Shown here one piece after another: positions 1-11,431 of a DNA stretch of 64,000 nt; the first letter of the stretch is position 1, and every line of letters starts with the position of its first letter. The stretch comes from Mesostigma viride (taxonomy: Eukaryota > Streptophyta > Mesostigmatophyceae > Mesostigmatales > Mesostigmataceae). A program made the position numbers and the translations under genes. Location of the stretch: NCBI GenBank assembly GCA_009746045.1, contig RPFO01000130.1:2334125-2398124 (forward strand), given 5' to 3'. Under the pieces are notes generated by a model. It was not told the DNA's origin, did no database searches, and worked only from the letters and a program-made list of their open reading frames with translations.

Positions 1-180
1 TGCCGTCGCAGAGAGGCGAGTCGTATCCGTTGTGCCGGAGGTCGTCGGTGAAGTGCTTGATTTCCTGAACGATGAGAACCAGGAGCAGCGGGCGTTCTTG
101 GTGGCCATTTCGATGTCCATCCCGTTGTAGTGATCCATCATCTCGACGACGACTTGGCGAGTTGCCTTGGGGAGGTGCAT
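1..180 (-). pseudogene. 5' part of the Cys-rich zinc-motif gene, first copy (runs off the left edge)
   Basis: This is the amino-terminal part of the gene seen in full at 16,871-18,136, and the match between the two copies is near perfect. The first usable ATG on the minus strand is at 178-180 (MHLPKATRQ). The frame then shifts by one base near 'gcccgc' and continues as LIVQEIKHFTDDL. The rest of the gene lies left of the window. A reversed TATA box at 394-402 marks its promoter. I do not recognise the family. Confidence 0.5.
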
Positions 181-393
181 CTCGCAAATGTGCGATCCTG
201 TGACGGGGTAGAAACGGGTGTTTGTGTATCGTGTGTGCTTGGACAAGTCACCGGATGCCTTGGGGACAGCCTGCCCCCTCTGTTTGTACGGAGTGGCGGT
301 AGCTATGATTTTTTTTGTAGGAGGGAGAACGAGAGGTTGGCCGTGCAGGTGGTTGGTTGGTGAGCGAAGTGCCTTGGAGGTGGTGGGCGGGCT

Positions 394-402
394 GCTTTTA
401 TA
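394..402 (-). promoter_or_regulatory. TATA box of the zinc-motif gene, copy 1
   Basis: On the minus strand the site reads TATAAAAGCAG, the same 11-mer as the TATA box of the divergent RING gene at 1,009-1,016. It lies about 215 bases upstream of the first usable ATG. Confidence 0.6.
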
Positions 403-539
403 CCCACCGGAGCACGGGATGCAGCTCCATTCCCTGGCGAAGTCGAATTCAGCAAATTGGTGGTCGGGCGGCTTGCCACGAGGCCCGCCAGCGGGGATAG
501 CGGGAAACGGTACGACGGTTACGTGTTGTGCCACGGGGG

Positions 540-885
540 TTACGTGCTCGGAACTGGGCGTAACTGACACTTTCTGAATCTCGTGGGCGTCTATGTGGAA
601 AATTCAGACTTGAGTTACTGGCCGCGGGACTTTGAAACGGTAGTAACAGAAATTTTACAAAAACCGCTCGTGGGCAACTACGTGGAAAATTCAGACTTCA
701 GTTACTGGCCGCGGGAACTTGGCAGCTGGGCGTAACGAAAACTTGCAGAACCTCGTGGGCGGCTGCGTGGAAAATTCAGACGTCCGTTACTGGCCGCGCG
801 ACTTCGAAACGGTAGTAACGGAATTAACTTGCTGAATCTCGTGCCGGACGGCTAAGTGGAGGTTTCAGACAGGCGTTACGTGCCA
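540..885. repeat. About 86-bp tandem repeats between the divergent promoters, copy 1
   Basis: Three to four degenerate units repeat GTGGAAAATTCAGAC and GTTACTGGCCGCG about every 86 bases. They sit centrally between the two opposed TATA boxes, where shared upstream regulatory sites would be expected. No regulator is identified. Confidence 0.7.
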
Positions 886-1008
886 CGGGGGTAAAAAACT
901 GCCACAGGTTGCACAAATCCCGTGCCACGTCTCCCGAATTCCGGCGTGTCAGAAATCCCGTGGCTGTGGATCAAAGTCATATCGAGCTGCGTCCGAGGTC
1001 GAAATGCG

Positions 1009-1016
1009 TATAAAAG
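1009..1016 (+). promoter_or_regulatory. TATA box of the RING gene, copy 1
   Basis: TATAAAAG sits 73 bases upstream of the splice-consistent start codon at 1,089, a normal place for a TATA-driven promoter. Confidence 0.7.
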
Positions 1017-1088
1017 CAGGGGGGTTGTCTCTGCAACGCACTCTCTCGCCAGCCATCACATCAACACACCCAAACGCTGTCGCCGTCA

Positions 1089-2431
1089 ATGCAGGCTATG
1101 GCCCGTAGTAGACAAACGGGAAGAATGACATCTAGTTGCAGTGGATTGCTTCGTCCCACGAATGCCAAAGGAGCTGGCAGTGCATCTGGCAGTGGAAGTG
1201 GAAGGGCCAGTGGAAGTGGAAGGCAGCGGCGTGAAAAGCGCCAAATGGATGCACTTTCATGTTTGTGATGACATTCTTTTTCTGCTTTGGTTTGGTTGAT
1301 GTGGATGCAGTTCCCATTTTCTGTTTGCTGGTGCTGATTTCTGCCTTCATGTGCCTGCCCCAACCCCTCCTGCTCCTTTTTTGCAGACCTGCTGCCTCAA
1401 GACAAGATTTTGCGGAGATCTGTTCTCACCCCGTGCCTGTGTTTGGCGAGGAGGGGGACTTTGACGAGGGCAATGACATGTTCTCACTGCTGAGAAACAC
1501 TTTCAAGGCCACCAAGCTCATTCTGGACACCACGAAGTTCGAATGCGCCATCTGCTTGCAGGAGAGAACGACCTTCGTCACCCTCTTCCTCGGGAACGAG
1601 TCAGTCCACCCCTGCAACATCTTCATCTCCGATACGTGCGCCACCACCCAGCTGCATGGCTTCAACAACAGCTGCCCGCAGTGCCGCAAGCCCCTTCGCT
1701 CATCTGGGCAGCCGTTTGCACCCAACCCTAAGCTAAACAGTGTGGCTAGGAGGGGCGGGTTCAAGGCCTGCGAGCATCCTGGCTGCTTCCGGATCGTGCC
1801 GGTGGACAAGGCGGAGGAGCACGAAGAGGAGTGCGCCTATGTACAACTCCTATTGGTGCGGCAACACCGTCTCCTTCATGATGCTGACAACACCAGCATG
1901 TCCAGGAAGCTGGGATGTGGGCTCATTGGCAAGAAGCAAGCCATGACCGAGCACATGGCCGATTGCCTGGAAGAAGATCTGGCGAAGAAGCTGGACTCCA
2001 TGATATCCGTGTTCGACAAGGTGGAGGAGATTGGGGCGTCCATCAAGCGTGGAGACAGAGACCTCGTCAAGCGCGTATCCCAGCTGGTGGGCGTGGACGT
2101 CAACAGGACCACCAGACTGCTGGCGAGCTCCATGCCTGCACAGGAGGCTTATGCTGGCGCTGCCCCCTCTTCTTCTGCTGGCGCTGCCCCTCGCTCGTCT
2201 TCTGCTACCCTCCCCCTTTCCTTAGCTGTTCTCCCCGTGTCTCCCCGCCCCAGACCTGGCGCTGCTATGTCCAGAGCGATTCCGGTGGAGGGAGAGGCGT
2301 CAAAGACCCCTCATGTGGCTGCTGGTGATGGTGACGCCCCTCCCCCAGCTGTTGATGACTTCGATGAGAACTTCGTGCCCGCGGATGAGGACGATCTGAA
2401 TGACCCCAACTGGCTCCCAAGTGGGAGGTGA
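1089..2431 (+). CDS. RING/TRAF-type zinc-finger protein, copy 1 (two exons)
   Basis: Exons are 1,089-1,264 and 1,387-2,431. The 122-base intron has donor GTGATG and a pyrimidine-rich TTTTTTGCAG acceptor, and the spliced frame gives 406 residues. Exon 1 encodes a Ser/Gly/Arg-rich head. A RING-like domain spans about residues 112-158 (CAIC, then HPC, DTC and CPQC). Two TRAF-type fingers follow: CEHPGC with H203 and C207, and LGCGLIG with HMADC. The tail is Ala/Ser/Pro-rich and ends acidic. The RING positions normally filled by His4 and Cys5 are Ile and Ser, so one zinc site is incomplete. RING/TRAF proteins usually act in ubiquitin transfer or adaptor roles; the function here is inferred only. 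The TATA box is at 1,009. Confidence 0.72.
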
Positions 2432-4701
2432 CAGTTGACAGCTTTAGACTATGACATGCCACTTGACGGCAATATGTGACGTATGTCAGTTTTATAGGAG
2501 TTAACGGCTCATCCCTGCAAGGGTTTGAGATTTTCATAGTACAGGATGTTGATGTTTATTTAAAGATGTGGATGTTTGACCAGCCCAGTCTGCAAAAATA
2601 TCTTAAGTGCATAATAGTATAATTTGAAGTAAGTATGAAACAGGCCACGTGGCTGCCACAAAGCCCGGAGTCCCGTAGTCGAACAGGAAAATCGCGGTTT
2701 CCGTGCCGGAGCACGGGATAGTTCCGCGATATGTTAGATATTTCAGACATTTTAGATATTTTCAGATATTTTCAAAATATCCAGAAACATCCCGTGGGAT
2801 GCCAAGGGAATCGTAACCGAAATTCGGACTCGCGGCCCCAACCCACCTCCGACTGGTCCGACCACGGGGTGAACCGGTTGGATTCCAGGGGTGCCACCCG
2901 ATGCGCTTCGGTTGGCTCCGACCGCCCGCATGTATGTGCCTGCGGCGGTCCGATAACTGCACGGCTGCCCTGCGACGCTCATTCGCAGGGCCTGGCATGG
3001 CCGACATTGTGATGTTTGCTGTTCACAGCGAAACTGAAGAAGTAGAATGGGTATTTGGCAGGACATAACATAGTGCATGAAAAACCAAATCCTTTGCATG
3101 GAAGGGATCCTCGCCTGTTTGTTTGTTTGTATGCCGGACCCAATTTCTTATCCAAAGTATTCATATTTTCTGAGCTATCTGCTCATTTTATAGTAGTTAT
3201 CGGTTGCGGCGGGCTCAAAGGGGGCTGATCTGCCGCCTGTATAGCACAGCTCTACCGTACGTCACCTGTGCCACGTGATGTTTGTGTATGACATAGGGCT
3301 AGAGTAGAGGGGGACCGGCGTTGCCCCAGTGACTAGGACTAGTGCCTACTGTCAACCTTGCAATTTTGAGGGGTGTGTGGCGCCTTGAGACCATGTGCTC
3401 TGCTACGCATGTGTGCACGTACTTTGAAGTGGTGTGGTGAACGTAGGGAGGCCTTTTTGCAGCTCCCACCCACCCATCCTCGCAGCTGTTGGGGACAAGA
3501 TTGGACCAAGGGCGCATGTGCTGGGGCCCAGCATGGTGAACTGGCCTAACTGACAATGACTTGTACAATGCTATTGAGGGTGTGGCTAGGCTCCACTAAG
3601 TAAAGCGCCTGCACACACTTATTGTCATAAACTTGCGATCGCTGGTAGGAAGGCACGCCGATGGACCATAGCTCCAGCACCTATAGAGTGTATGGCTATA
3701 TAATGCAACTGCACCTCCTCGTAAAGTTGTGATTGGTTCAGCTTGGGTAGGTGTCGGATGAGATTGCGTTGTGTGTGCCGGGATGGCGAGCTACATAGAG
3801 CCAGCAAGGTGTTGGGATGTGAGGGGATCATCCACACGGTGAGCAGATGTACCTCTGTGTGGATTGGCGAGGTCCTGCATGGGGACAAGGCCCCTTGCCG
3901 GAGGTCGGCTTGACGCACAATGATGTGCTACGTACAGCTCGGCGCTCATAACGTGCGGCCTCGGCTGTTGCCGTTCACGGAGTTCTCAGCATTTGTCATC
4001 CTGAGTTATCATTCAATACAAAAGTTCTTTTTTTTTGTCTCATTGTCCAATGAATAATCACAAGCAATAGTACGGTACGAGACCAGTGGCTGTCACACAT
4101 ATGTGACTTCCACGCGGTGAAGCACGGTGTGTTCACTTCATCCACACAGAGCTACACAAACGGCCCGGGGATGATTGACGTTGAGGGTTGTGCTTAGGCA
4201 GAAAGGTGCTACAAAGCGTTGAGGCCTAGAGGGACATACCGGATCACACAGATTTGTGGCAGGAAATGGACGTGCAGGGGCAGCTGGACTTAAATGTCCC
4301 CACTGATGTTGGACAGGAGGGCACCGGATGACCTGTGCATGGCACAATGTAATGCGGAGCCACGACGCCCACCTTATGGAATGGATGAACTTCACGATCC
4401 TGGAGGGCGAGGTGCGCCAACCACGACGCGGGGCCGCCTCGAGTTCTTGCGGGGCAAGGCGCTGCTGACTTACAACTAGGCCGAGGCAAGCCACAAGCGG
4501 CGCCGGGGGCTGGGCCCCAAGGCATCATGCATCCCACGGCCACCTCAAGGTACACCATAGCTGATGGAGAACAGCCTGTGGGCTGCAATCGAAGCCTACA
4601 ACAAGGACGCTGCCACCGGCGTGATGCCCATTGATCAGGCCATGGTGTATTACTTGGGCCATGGGAAGGCTGGGGGTGGCGGTCAGTCATCCTGCATGGA
4701 T
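2432..4701. other. Non-coding stretch downstream of the RING gene
   Basis: No convincing gene is visible. AT-rich 'agatatttt' repeats occur at about 2,740-2,790, followed by GC-rich spacer. Short open frames here lack motifs and splice support. The stretch recurs at 20,389-22,658 and, with many indels, in the third copy. Confidence 0.6.
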
Positions 4702-5313
4702 GCAATTGCAAGTGCAGACCCAAGTGTGTGGCATGCTCGAAGGGTATTGAGAGGCAGATGGGACAAGTTTGCAGGATGCTCAAGAGCATGCACACCGCAG
4801 ATTGGGCCAAGCACGTCCACTTTACAATGGCTAAGGAGCACGAAGGGCGGAGAATTCGGGGGAGCATGAGAGCACGGCGGTGGAGGGGAGGCGAAACTTC
4901 GACAGAGAGCGGGGGGGGGGGGCCTGAGCGTCAGGTGGGGGGGGAGAGAAGGCAAGCCCGCATTCGGGGGGAAGTGAGGATTTGCGGGAAAACGAATAGA
5001 ACGGGCGGGACCTGGAAGAGCATGCAGCATATTCGAGCGGGTGGGGGGGGCGATGATGGCTTGCCGATGATGATGAAGCCGCTTGAGGAGATGCAGACCA
5101 TTTTCCGCATAATGAATGAGGCATGCGTGGAGGGTTCATGCTCTTGCTGGAGGGAACCCAGCTGCAGAGTCAAGAACTAACATAGAAACATGCTTGGCCT
5201 AGTCTGTTGTGTGCATGCTCTTGAGCATCCTGCAAGTCCCATCCGCCTCTCTACCCTTCGAGCATGCCACACGCTTGAGTCCGCACTTGCAACTGCGTCT
5301 GGGTTTGTGGAGG
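4702..5313. repeat. Diverged inverted repeat with protein-like half (copy 1)
   Basis: About 120 bases at 4,702-4,825 recur in reverse at 5,190-5,313, with mismatches, about 365 bases apart. Read outward, both arms translate to a Cys-rich stretch followed by RMLKSMHT, so each looks like a remnant of the same coding segment. Poly-G runs lie between the arms (4,909-4,947). The same arrangement is at 22,659-23,270. Confidence 0.7.
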
Positions 5314-5398
5314 CGAAGTACTTGGACCAAGCCGCCATCAGCGACTGCTCCATGCACACCGCTGCCCTCATGCGCACACCTGCGTGGTGGTGTGCTCT

Positions 5399-5683
5399 TC
5401 ACATGCGCGCACGTTTCTCCCTTTTCACCTCCCCTTCACGCACTTGGGCGCATACGTGCAGAAAGTAAAATACCCGGCCGATGAAGTTTGGCATCTTGGT
5501 CGGGCCTCTTATCCTTGATATTGAACTGCGGCCGAGATGTTCCTTAAAAGTTGAGAATGCATTCTCCTTCGGCGTATTGCAAAATCGGCCATGCTTCCTC
5601 ATATAATATTTGGCAAAGCGACCCCAATCCCCCTTGGCGAGGCCAGGCTTATTTAATTCAATAAAGCTTGTTTCTGGAACCAT
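5399..5683 (-). other. Possible coding remnant, unknown
   Basis: An open minus-strand frame of 94 codons begins MVPETSFIELNKPG and continues with GDWGRFAKYYMRKHGRF. Its first 60 or so residues have protein-like composition. No family is recognised and there is no clear promoter. The recurrent copy is 23,356-23,640. In the third copy the same frame is interrupted by the CAGG array at 14,695. Confidence 0.25.
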
Positions 5684-5839
5684 GGCCTCCCTAATTCCTC
5701 ATTTAATTGTGCGTATATCGAAAACGTGGGAATGGAAACGTCAATGCACAGGCATGATGAATGTGGATGCAATGAAACAATTGTTCCGTTATGAACGTTG
5801 GCCTCTGCAGCGATCGAGAGGGATGCTGGTGTTGAGTGC

Positions 5840-6080
5840 CGGGTTTCTTATGGGATGTAGGTTAGCCCCGCCGATCGCGCTAGCCATTATTAGGGGCTGA
5901 TACCAGGTTACCTCATACGCCACGGTTGGATCCCGGGTTTCCGATGGGGATCGGTTAGCCCCGGGTCGGGCTAGCGATTATTAGGGGCTCGTGTCACATT
6001 TCCTCATAGTCGATTGTTCCAGATCCCGGGTTACTCATGCAAAGTGGTTAGCCCCGGGTCGTGCTAACTTTGGGTGAAAC
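5840..6080. repeat. About 92-bp tandem repeats with near-palindromic cores (copy 1)
   Basis: About two and a half units each carry GTTAGCCCCGGGTCGGGCTAG or a close variant, a near-palindrome, followed by ATTATTAGGGGCT. Units are separated by variable spacers ending in GGATCCCGGGTT. The same block is at 23,797-24,037. Confidence 0.75.
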
Positions 6081-6916
6081 ATCTATTCCCTGGCCAGCAG
6101 GATATCACAATGTGGTATTTGACACTAAACGCTTGAATACATAATAAGCTCGTCGAATGCCGACCCTCGGGTCAAGCAAGGGTAAACTGCGGACTTTGAA
6201 GTGACATTTACTGCTGTATATTTTGTTTCAGAGCGTGTGGTAAGGCAGGGCCACCTTGCTTTCTTTAAAAAAAATAATTCTAATGTGAAGAAATATTTGC
6301 TACGATGCCTTGCCAACGCCCACTACAGTATTGACCACGCATGGGCGCGGGCCGACATGGGCCATGGGGCGCAGCCACCCAAAGAATGCTGAGTATGTGA
6401 CACACACATCCATGTCCGAAAGTCTCACTTGCCCTTTGGACCTATCAACCGCCTAATAAAAAACCGCCCGCGCGGACCGACCATTCAGTAACACCCACCC
6501 CTGACTCACCTTTCCGGCTCCTGGCTTAGGCCGAGTCTACACGGAAAGTTGTCAGGCCCCAAACCCAAAGAACAAAGCTTGGTCGGCGCGGGTCAGCGCA
6601 CGGAATCCTGTAGAATCGGGCAGCGAGGTACGGATAACGCTCGGATTTGACTTTCCACAGCTTTTGCCTTTGTCTCGATAACCCATTTTCTTGTAGTTGC
6701 CCCCGTGCCCAGGACTTCAGAAGTCGGACGTGCCCAGCGCAAGTTAACCGCCCATTTGTAAGTTAAGCGCCTGAAATTTGAAAATTCGAATCACCGCCCA
6801 GATATTTTCAAGATGACCGAGTAGCGATTGATTGTTTAAAAGGCCGCCGCCATCACCCAACCCCACCGCACGCCACCTCCTTCCCGCTGGGTTCCCGGCC
6901 AGCAACTTCCGTCGCC
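6081..6916. other. Non-coding flank and 5' end of the Harbinger arm
   Basis: No gene is supported up to 6,740. From about 6,740 the sequence is the outer end of the Harbinger arm, with two AAGTTAA-type direct repeats about 20 bases apart. TTTAAAAG at about 6,836 is a weak TATA-like site for the ORF1-like gene. Confidence 0.5.
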
Positions 6917-8057
6917 ATGGATGACAGAACTGAACTCCTGAGCGATCAGTTCAACGAAACGCCGACGGAATGCCAGACAATTGAGAGGGATCCGCCCAGC
7001 AACATCTCAGAGGTACTCGGGGAAAACGGCGCATCCCAGTCACCCGCCGAGAGACGCGCGGCCACCATTAACCTCGTCCATGGGCAGGCCCGCTTCCTAA
7101 GCGCCGGGGAAGGCTCTCCATTGGCGGAGCCAGCGCCGCGGGCCTCGCGCTATCGCAGGCGGAGCACATTGCCCGCCCGAGGTTGAAGGGCTGCTGCTTG
7201 TGCGGCTTGGTGCACACAAAAGCGCCCCCCTTCGAGAATGCCGGGTACATCCGCATGATTCACTGCATTTTCCTTGGCGAATGCAATGAGGCCTATACGC
7301 GCTTGCTCCTGGGCAAAGAGCGCAGCGCGCTTGATGCCAGGGCGGGCCAAGTGCCTTGCCCGAGTTTTTCCCGCAGCTGGCGGATGAATTCAACTCAGCC
7401 AGACAGTTCGTGCCCAGCACCTTCATGAACGGGAGTGTGACTATGGAGGGCCCACTGCTCGGCCTCGCCCAGGATCCGCCCCACACGCGTCCCGCCCACG
7501 TGTTGCAGGAAAAGTACACCCATATGCGAAAGCTCATAACCAGATGGAATGCCAATTATACCAAGAGCGGCCAAAACGACCCGGAGAATCGGCCGAATTT
7601 TGTGAAGGCAGACGGCAAGCAGGGCAACGAGGCAGCCGACGCCAGCGTCCGGGAATGGGGCCTGTACTGCTGGTTGTATATCGAAGAGCAAGGCATGTTG
7701 GGTGTCGTTACAAAGACGCTCCAAGCACAGACTGGGCGTGAGGTGCTGCCCCCCCCGCCCGGCCCGGCCGACAATGCCACTTTCCCCCCCGGGGCTCGGA
7801 CCGGACAACGAAGACCTCACGCTCCCACCGCTTCAGGGCAATGCCGCAGCACGTGCAGCGAAGCGTGCTGCGGTATCATCACTTCCTCCAACCGCCCCCA
7901 GCGCCGGCGGTTTGTCATGGGATCAGTTTTGGGCAGTCAAGACCGGCATGCTTCTCGGTTGAGCGGAGGCGTCTGACTCCAACGACACCTCCACTTGTAC
8001 CCGCCAAGAAGCTCAAATTGTACATGCTTGTCAGCGTGGCCCGGGCAGAGGGACTTT
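6917..8057 (+). pseudogene. Harbinger ORF1-like gene, truncated copy 1
   Basis: It starts MDDRTELLSDQFNET and is the same gene as in the two arms at 24,874-26,091 and 28,811-30,046. Readable blocks lie in different frames: the N-terminal block to 7,186, then CLCGLVHTKAPPF, PEFFPQLADEF, and KYTHMRKLITRW with YTKSGQNDPENRPNF and EWGLYCWLYIEEQ. The gene is cut at 8,057, where the sequence jumps into the zinc-motif gene. Its likely role, as the Myb/SANT-like DNA-binding partner of a PIF/Harbinger transposase, is inferred from position and general pattern. Confidence 0.6.
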
Positions 8058-9110
8058 AACGGGGCTACTGTTGACCTCGTTGGTCGCAGCCCAGCTTCAT
8101 GGTGACGAACTCGTGCTTGAGCCGGGCAAACGTCCTCGGTCTTGAGGGGTGGACCCCTTGGCCCACGTGGACCCCGTTGAGGACGTCCGCGATGAAGGCG
8201 TTGTAGGAGTTGCCAGCCTCCTCTTTTGAACTGGATATTCTGCGCCTCATTCAACGGTGAAGTTTCCCTGAAGTTGATCGGGAGACGACCTCTCCAGCTT
8301 GCCAGGTGTCTTGCGTCTTCGGCATTCTCCTCCTCCACCTTGGGCTTCTTGATCTTCTTCGGCATTCTCCACCAGTCCCACCGGGGCAAACGTCCACCCT
8401 CCCCTTGGGCTCCTTATTGAAGCTCGTGATTCTTCCAGCCCATGGCCCACGGAGGGCGAGAACTTTTGCGGTCGTCCTCCAAGCTTCCTTTTTGACTTGC
8501 GCGCCCCACAGAAGGTAAGGGTTGGCTGAGCAGGCTGAGCGAGGAAAGAGAAAACCTTTGGCGTGACCAAGGGCCGCTGGCGGGAGTGAGAGCAAGTTGG
8601 CTTCAACGACCTCAGCGGTGCCAGGGGTTGATCCATTAATGACTCGTCCTGTGTTCCACCATGTTCTGAAAAAAGCCTGGCGAGTCAGGGTTACCTTCAT
8701 GCGTCTCTCGTGCTCGAAGGCGACTTGCTCCGATGCGGGATCCCAGCATTGACGCAGTGGGCTGCCTGGCCAGTCGCCTGGCCAATGAAGATGCAGGTCG
8801 GCTCTGTGGGCTGTATTGCACTTTTGCATCTCTCCCACAGCGGTGTCGTGTGTCTGGAGCAAGCCGTTCGCGCGTCGGACATATCGGCACATGAGACTTT
8901 GCACATATTGCCGTCGCAGAGAGGCGATCTGTATCCGTTGTGCCCTGAGGTCGTCGGTGAAGTGTCATGATTTCCTGAACGAATGAGAACCAGGAGCAGC
9001 GGGCGCGTTCTTTGGTGGCCATTTCGATGTCCATCCCGTGTAGTGAATCCATCATCTCGAGACGGACTTGCGAGTTGCCTTGGGGAGGGTGCATCTCGGC
9101 AACAGTGTGC
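8058..9110 (-). pseudogene. Zinc-motif gene, indel-broken third copy (3' part missing)
   Basis: It is colinear with 17,146-18,136 on the minus strand, with many added or missing bases. Recognisable pieces include LPINFRET and the Glu-rich linker in several frames. The C-terminal coding end is absent because of the junction at 8,057/8,058. Confidence 0.6.
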
Positions 9111-10039
9111 GATCCTGTTTGACGGGGTAAACGGGTGTATTCGTCGTTGACGTGTGTGCTTGGAACAGAGTCACCGGATGCTTGGGGGACGCCTGCCCCT
9201 CTCTGTTTGTAGCGTGAGTGGCGGTAGCTATGATTTTTTTTTAGGAGGAGGAGAACGAGAGGTTGGCCGGCATGGTGGTTGGTGGTGCGAAGTGCCTTGG
9301 AGGTTGTGGGCGGGCTGCTTTTATTACCCACGGAGAGCACGGGATGCAGCTCCATTCCCTGGCGAAGGTCGAATTCTAGCCAAATTGGTGGTCGGGAAGC
9401 TTGCCAACGAGGCCCGCCAGCGGGGATAGCGGGAAACGGATACGACGGTTACGTGTTGTGCACGGGAGTTACGTGCTCGAACTGGGCTAAACTGACACTT
9501 TCTGAATCTCGTGGCGTCTATGTGAAAATTCCAGACTGAGGTTACTGGCGCGCGGCGACTTTGAAGACCGGTAGTAAACAGAAAATTTTACAAAAACCGC
9601 TCGTGGGCAATACGTTGGAAAATTCAAACTTCAGTTACTGGCCGCGGGAACTTGGCAGCTGGGCCGTAACGAAAACTTGCAGAACCTTTGTGGGCGGTGC
9701 TGCGTGAGAAAATTCAGACGGTCGTTACTGGCCGCGCGACTTCGAAACTGGTAGTTAACGGAATTACTTGCTTGAATCTTTCGTGCGGACGGCCTAAGTG
9801 GAGCAGTTTCAGACAGGCGTTACGTGCCACGGGGGTAAAAAACTGCCACAGGTTGCCAACAAATCACCGTGCCACGTTCTCCCGAATTCCGGCGTGTCAG
9901 AAATCCCGTGGGTTGTGGATCAAAGTCATATAGCTGCGTCCGGATGGTCGAAAATGCGATATAAAGCAGGGGGTTGATCTTTGCACGCACTCTCCCTCCG
10001 CCAGCCATCACATCACAACCCAAACGCTAGTCGCCGTCA

Positions 10040-11431
10040 ATGAGCTATGGCCCGAGTTAGCAAACGGGAAGAATGACATCTAGTTGAGTGGATTGCTTCG
10101 TCCCCGAAATTGCCAAAGGATGCTGCAGTGACCCTCTGGCAGTGGAAGTTGGAATGGGCAGGGTGGAAGTGGAAAGGGCAGCGGCGTGGAAAAGCGCCAA
10201 ATGGAATGCACTTTCATGTTTGTGATGACATTCCCGTTTTCCTGCTTTGCGCTCTCGGTTGAATGTGGATCAGTTTTCCATTTTTCTGTTTGCTGGTGCT
10301 TGATTTCTGCCTTATGTGCTGGCCCCAACCCCCTCCTGCCTTTATTTGCAGACCTGCTGCTCAAGACAAGATTTTTGCGGAGATCTGTTCCACCCTCGTG
10401 CCTTGTGTTTGGCGAGGGAGGGGGAATTGGACGGAGGCAATGACATGTTCTCACCTGCTGAGAAAACACTTTCAAGGCCACCAAGCTCATTCGGACACCA
10501 CGACAGTTGCGAATCGCCATCTGCTTGCAGGAGAGAACGACCTTCGTCACCCTCTTCCTCGGGAACGAGTCAGTCCACACCTGCAAATTCTTTCATCTCC
10601 GATACGTGCGCCACACCCAGCTGCATTGGCTTCAACAACAGCGCCCGCAGTTGGCCGCAAGCCCTTCGCTCATCTGGCAGCCGTATTGCCTTACCCAACC
10701 CTAAGCTAACAGGTGTGGCTAGGAGGGGCGGGTTTCAAGGCCTGCGAGGGCATCCTTGGCTGCTTCCGGATCGTGCCCGGTGGGACAAGGCGGGAGGAGC
10801 ACAAGTAGGAGTGCGCCTATGTACAACTCCTATTCGGTGGGCAACACCGTCTCCTTCATGATGGCTTGACACAACCAGCATGTCCAGGAAGCTGGATGTG
10901 GGCTCATTTGGCAAGAAGAAGCCATGACCGAGGCAACATGGCCGATTGCCTGGAAGAAGATCTGCCGAAGAAGCTGGACTTCCATTTGATATCCGGTTCG
11001 ACCAGGTGTTGAGGAGATTGGGGCGTCCATCAAGCGTGGAGACAGAGACCTCGTCAAGCCGTTATCCCAGCTGGTGGCAGTGGACGTCAACAGGACCAGC
11101 CAGACTGCTTGGCGAGCTCCATTGCCTGCACAGGAGGCTTATGCTGGCGCTGCCCCTCTTCTTTTCTGCTGGCGCTGCCCCGTCGCTCGTCTTCTTGCTA
11201 CCCTCCCCCTTTCCTTAGCTGTTCTGCCCGTGTCTCCCGCCCCAGACCTGGCGCTGCTAATGTCCAGGAGCATTCCGGTGGAGGAGAGGCGTCAAAGACC
11301 CCTCATGTGGCTGCTGGTGATGGGTGAACGCCCCTCCCCCAGCTGTTGATGATTCGAATGAGAACTTTCGTGCGCCGCGGATGGAGGACGAATCTGAATG
11401 ACCCCCAACTGGCTTCCCAAAGTGGGAGAGG
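10040..11431 (+). pseudogene. RING gene, indel-broken third copy
   Basis: It is colinear with 19,045-20,388. The start region, RING and TRAF-finger segments are recognisable but spread across all three frames. Examples are the LQERTTFVTLFLGNESVH block at about 10,520-10,580 and the Ala/Pro-rich tail near 11,150. If the indels are sequencing errors, this is an intact gene seen through noise. Confidence 0.6.

Larger units (their letters stand above)
1..8057. repeat. Segmental duplication, copy 1 (equals 17,957-26,013)
   Basis: The sequence matches 17,957-26,013 base for base except for rare homopolymer changes, such as four C at 2,187-2,190 against five at 20,143-20,147, and loss of 'atgat' near 7,990. 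It contains the 5' part of the zinc-motif gene, the divergent promoter, the RING gene, a long non-coding stretch and most of a Harbinger ORF1-like gene. The match stops abruptly at 8,057, where the sequence jumps to the equivalent of 17,146. Confidence 0.95.

Noticed and set aside
1259-1386. Hydrophobic N-terminus (MFVMTFFFCFGLVDV) of the RING ORF as a signal peptide
   Set aside because: It is the translation of the intron; a GT-AG intron with upstream in-phase exon and TATA box explains it better.
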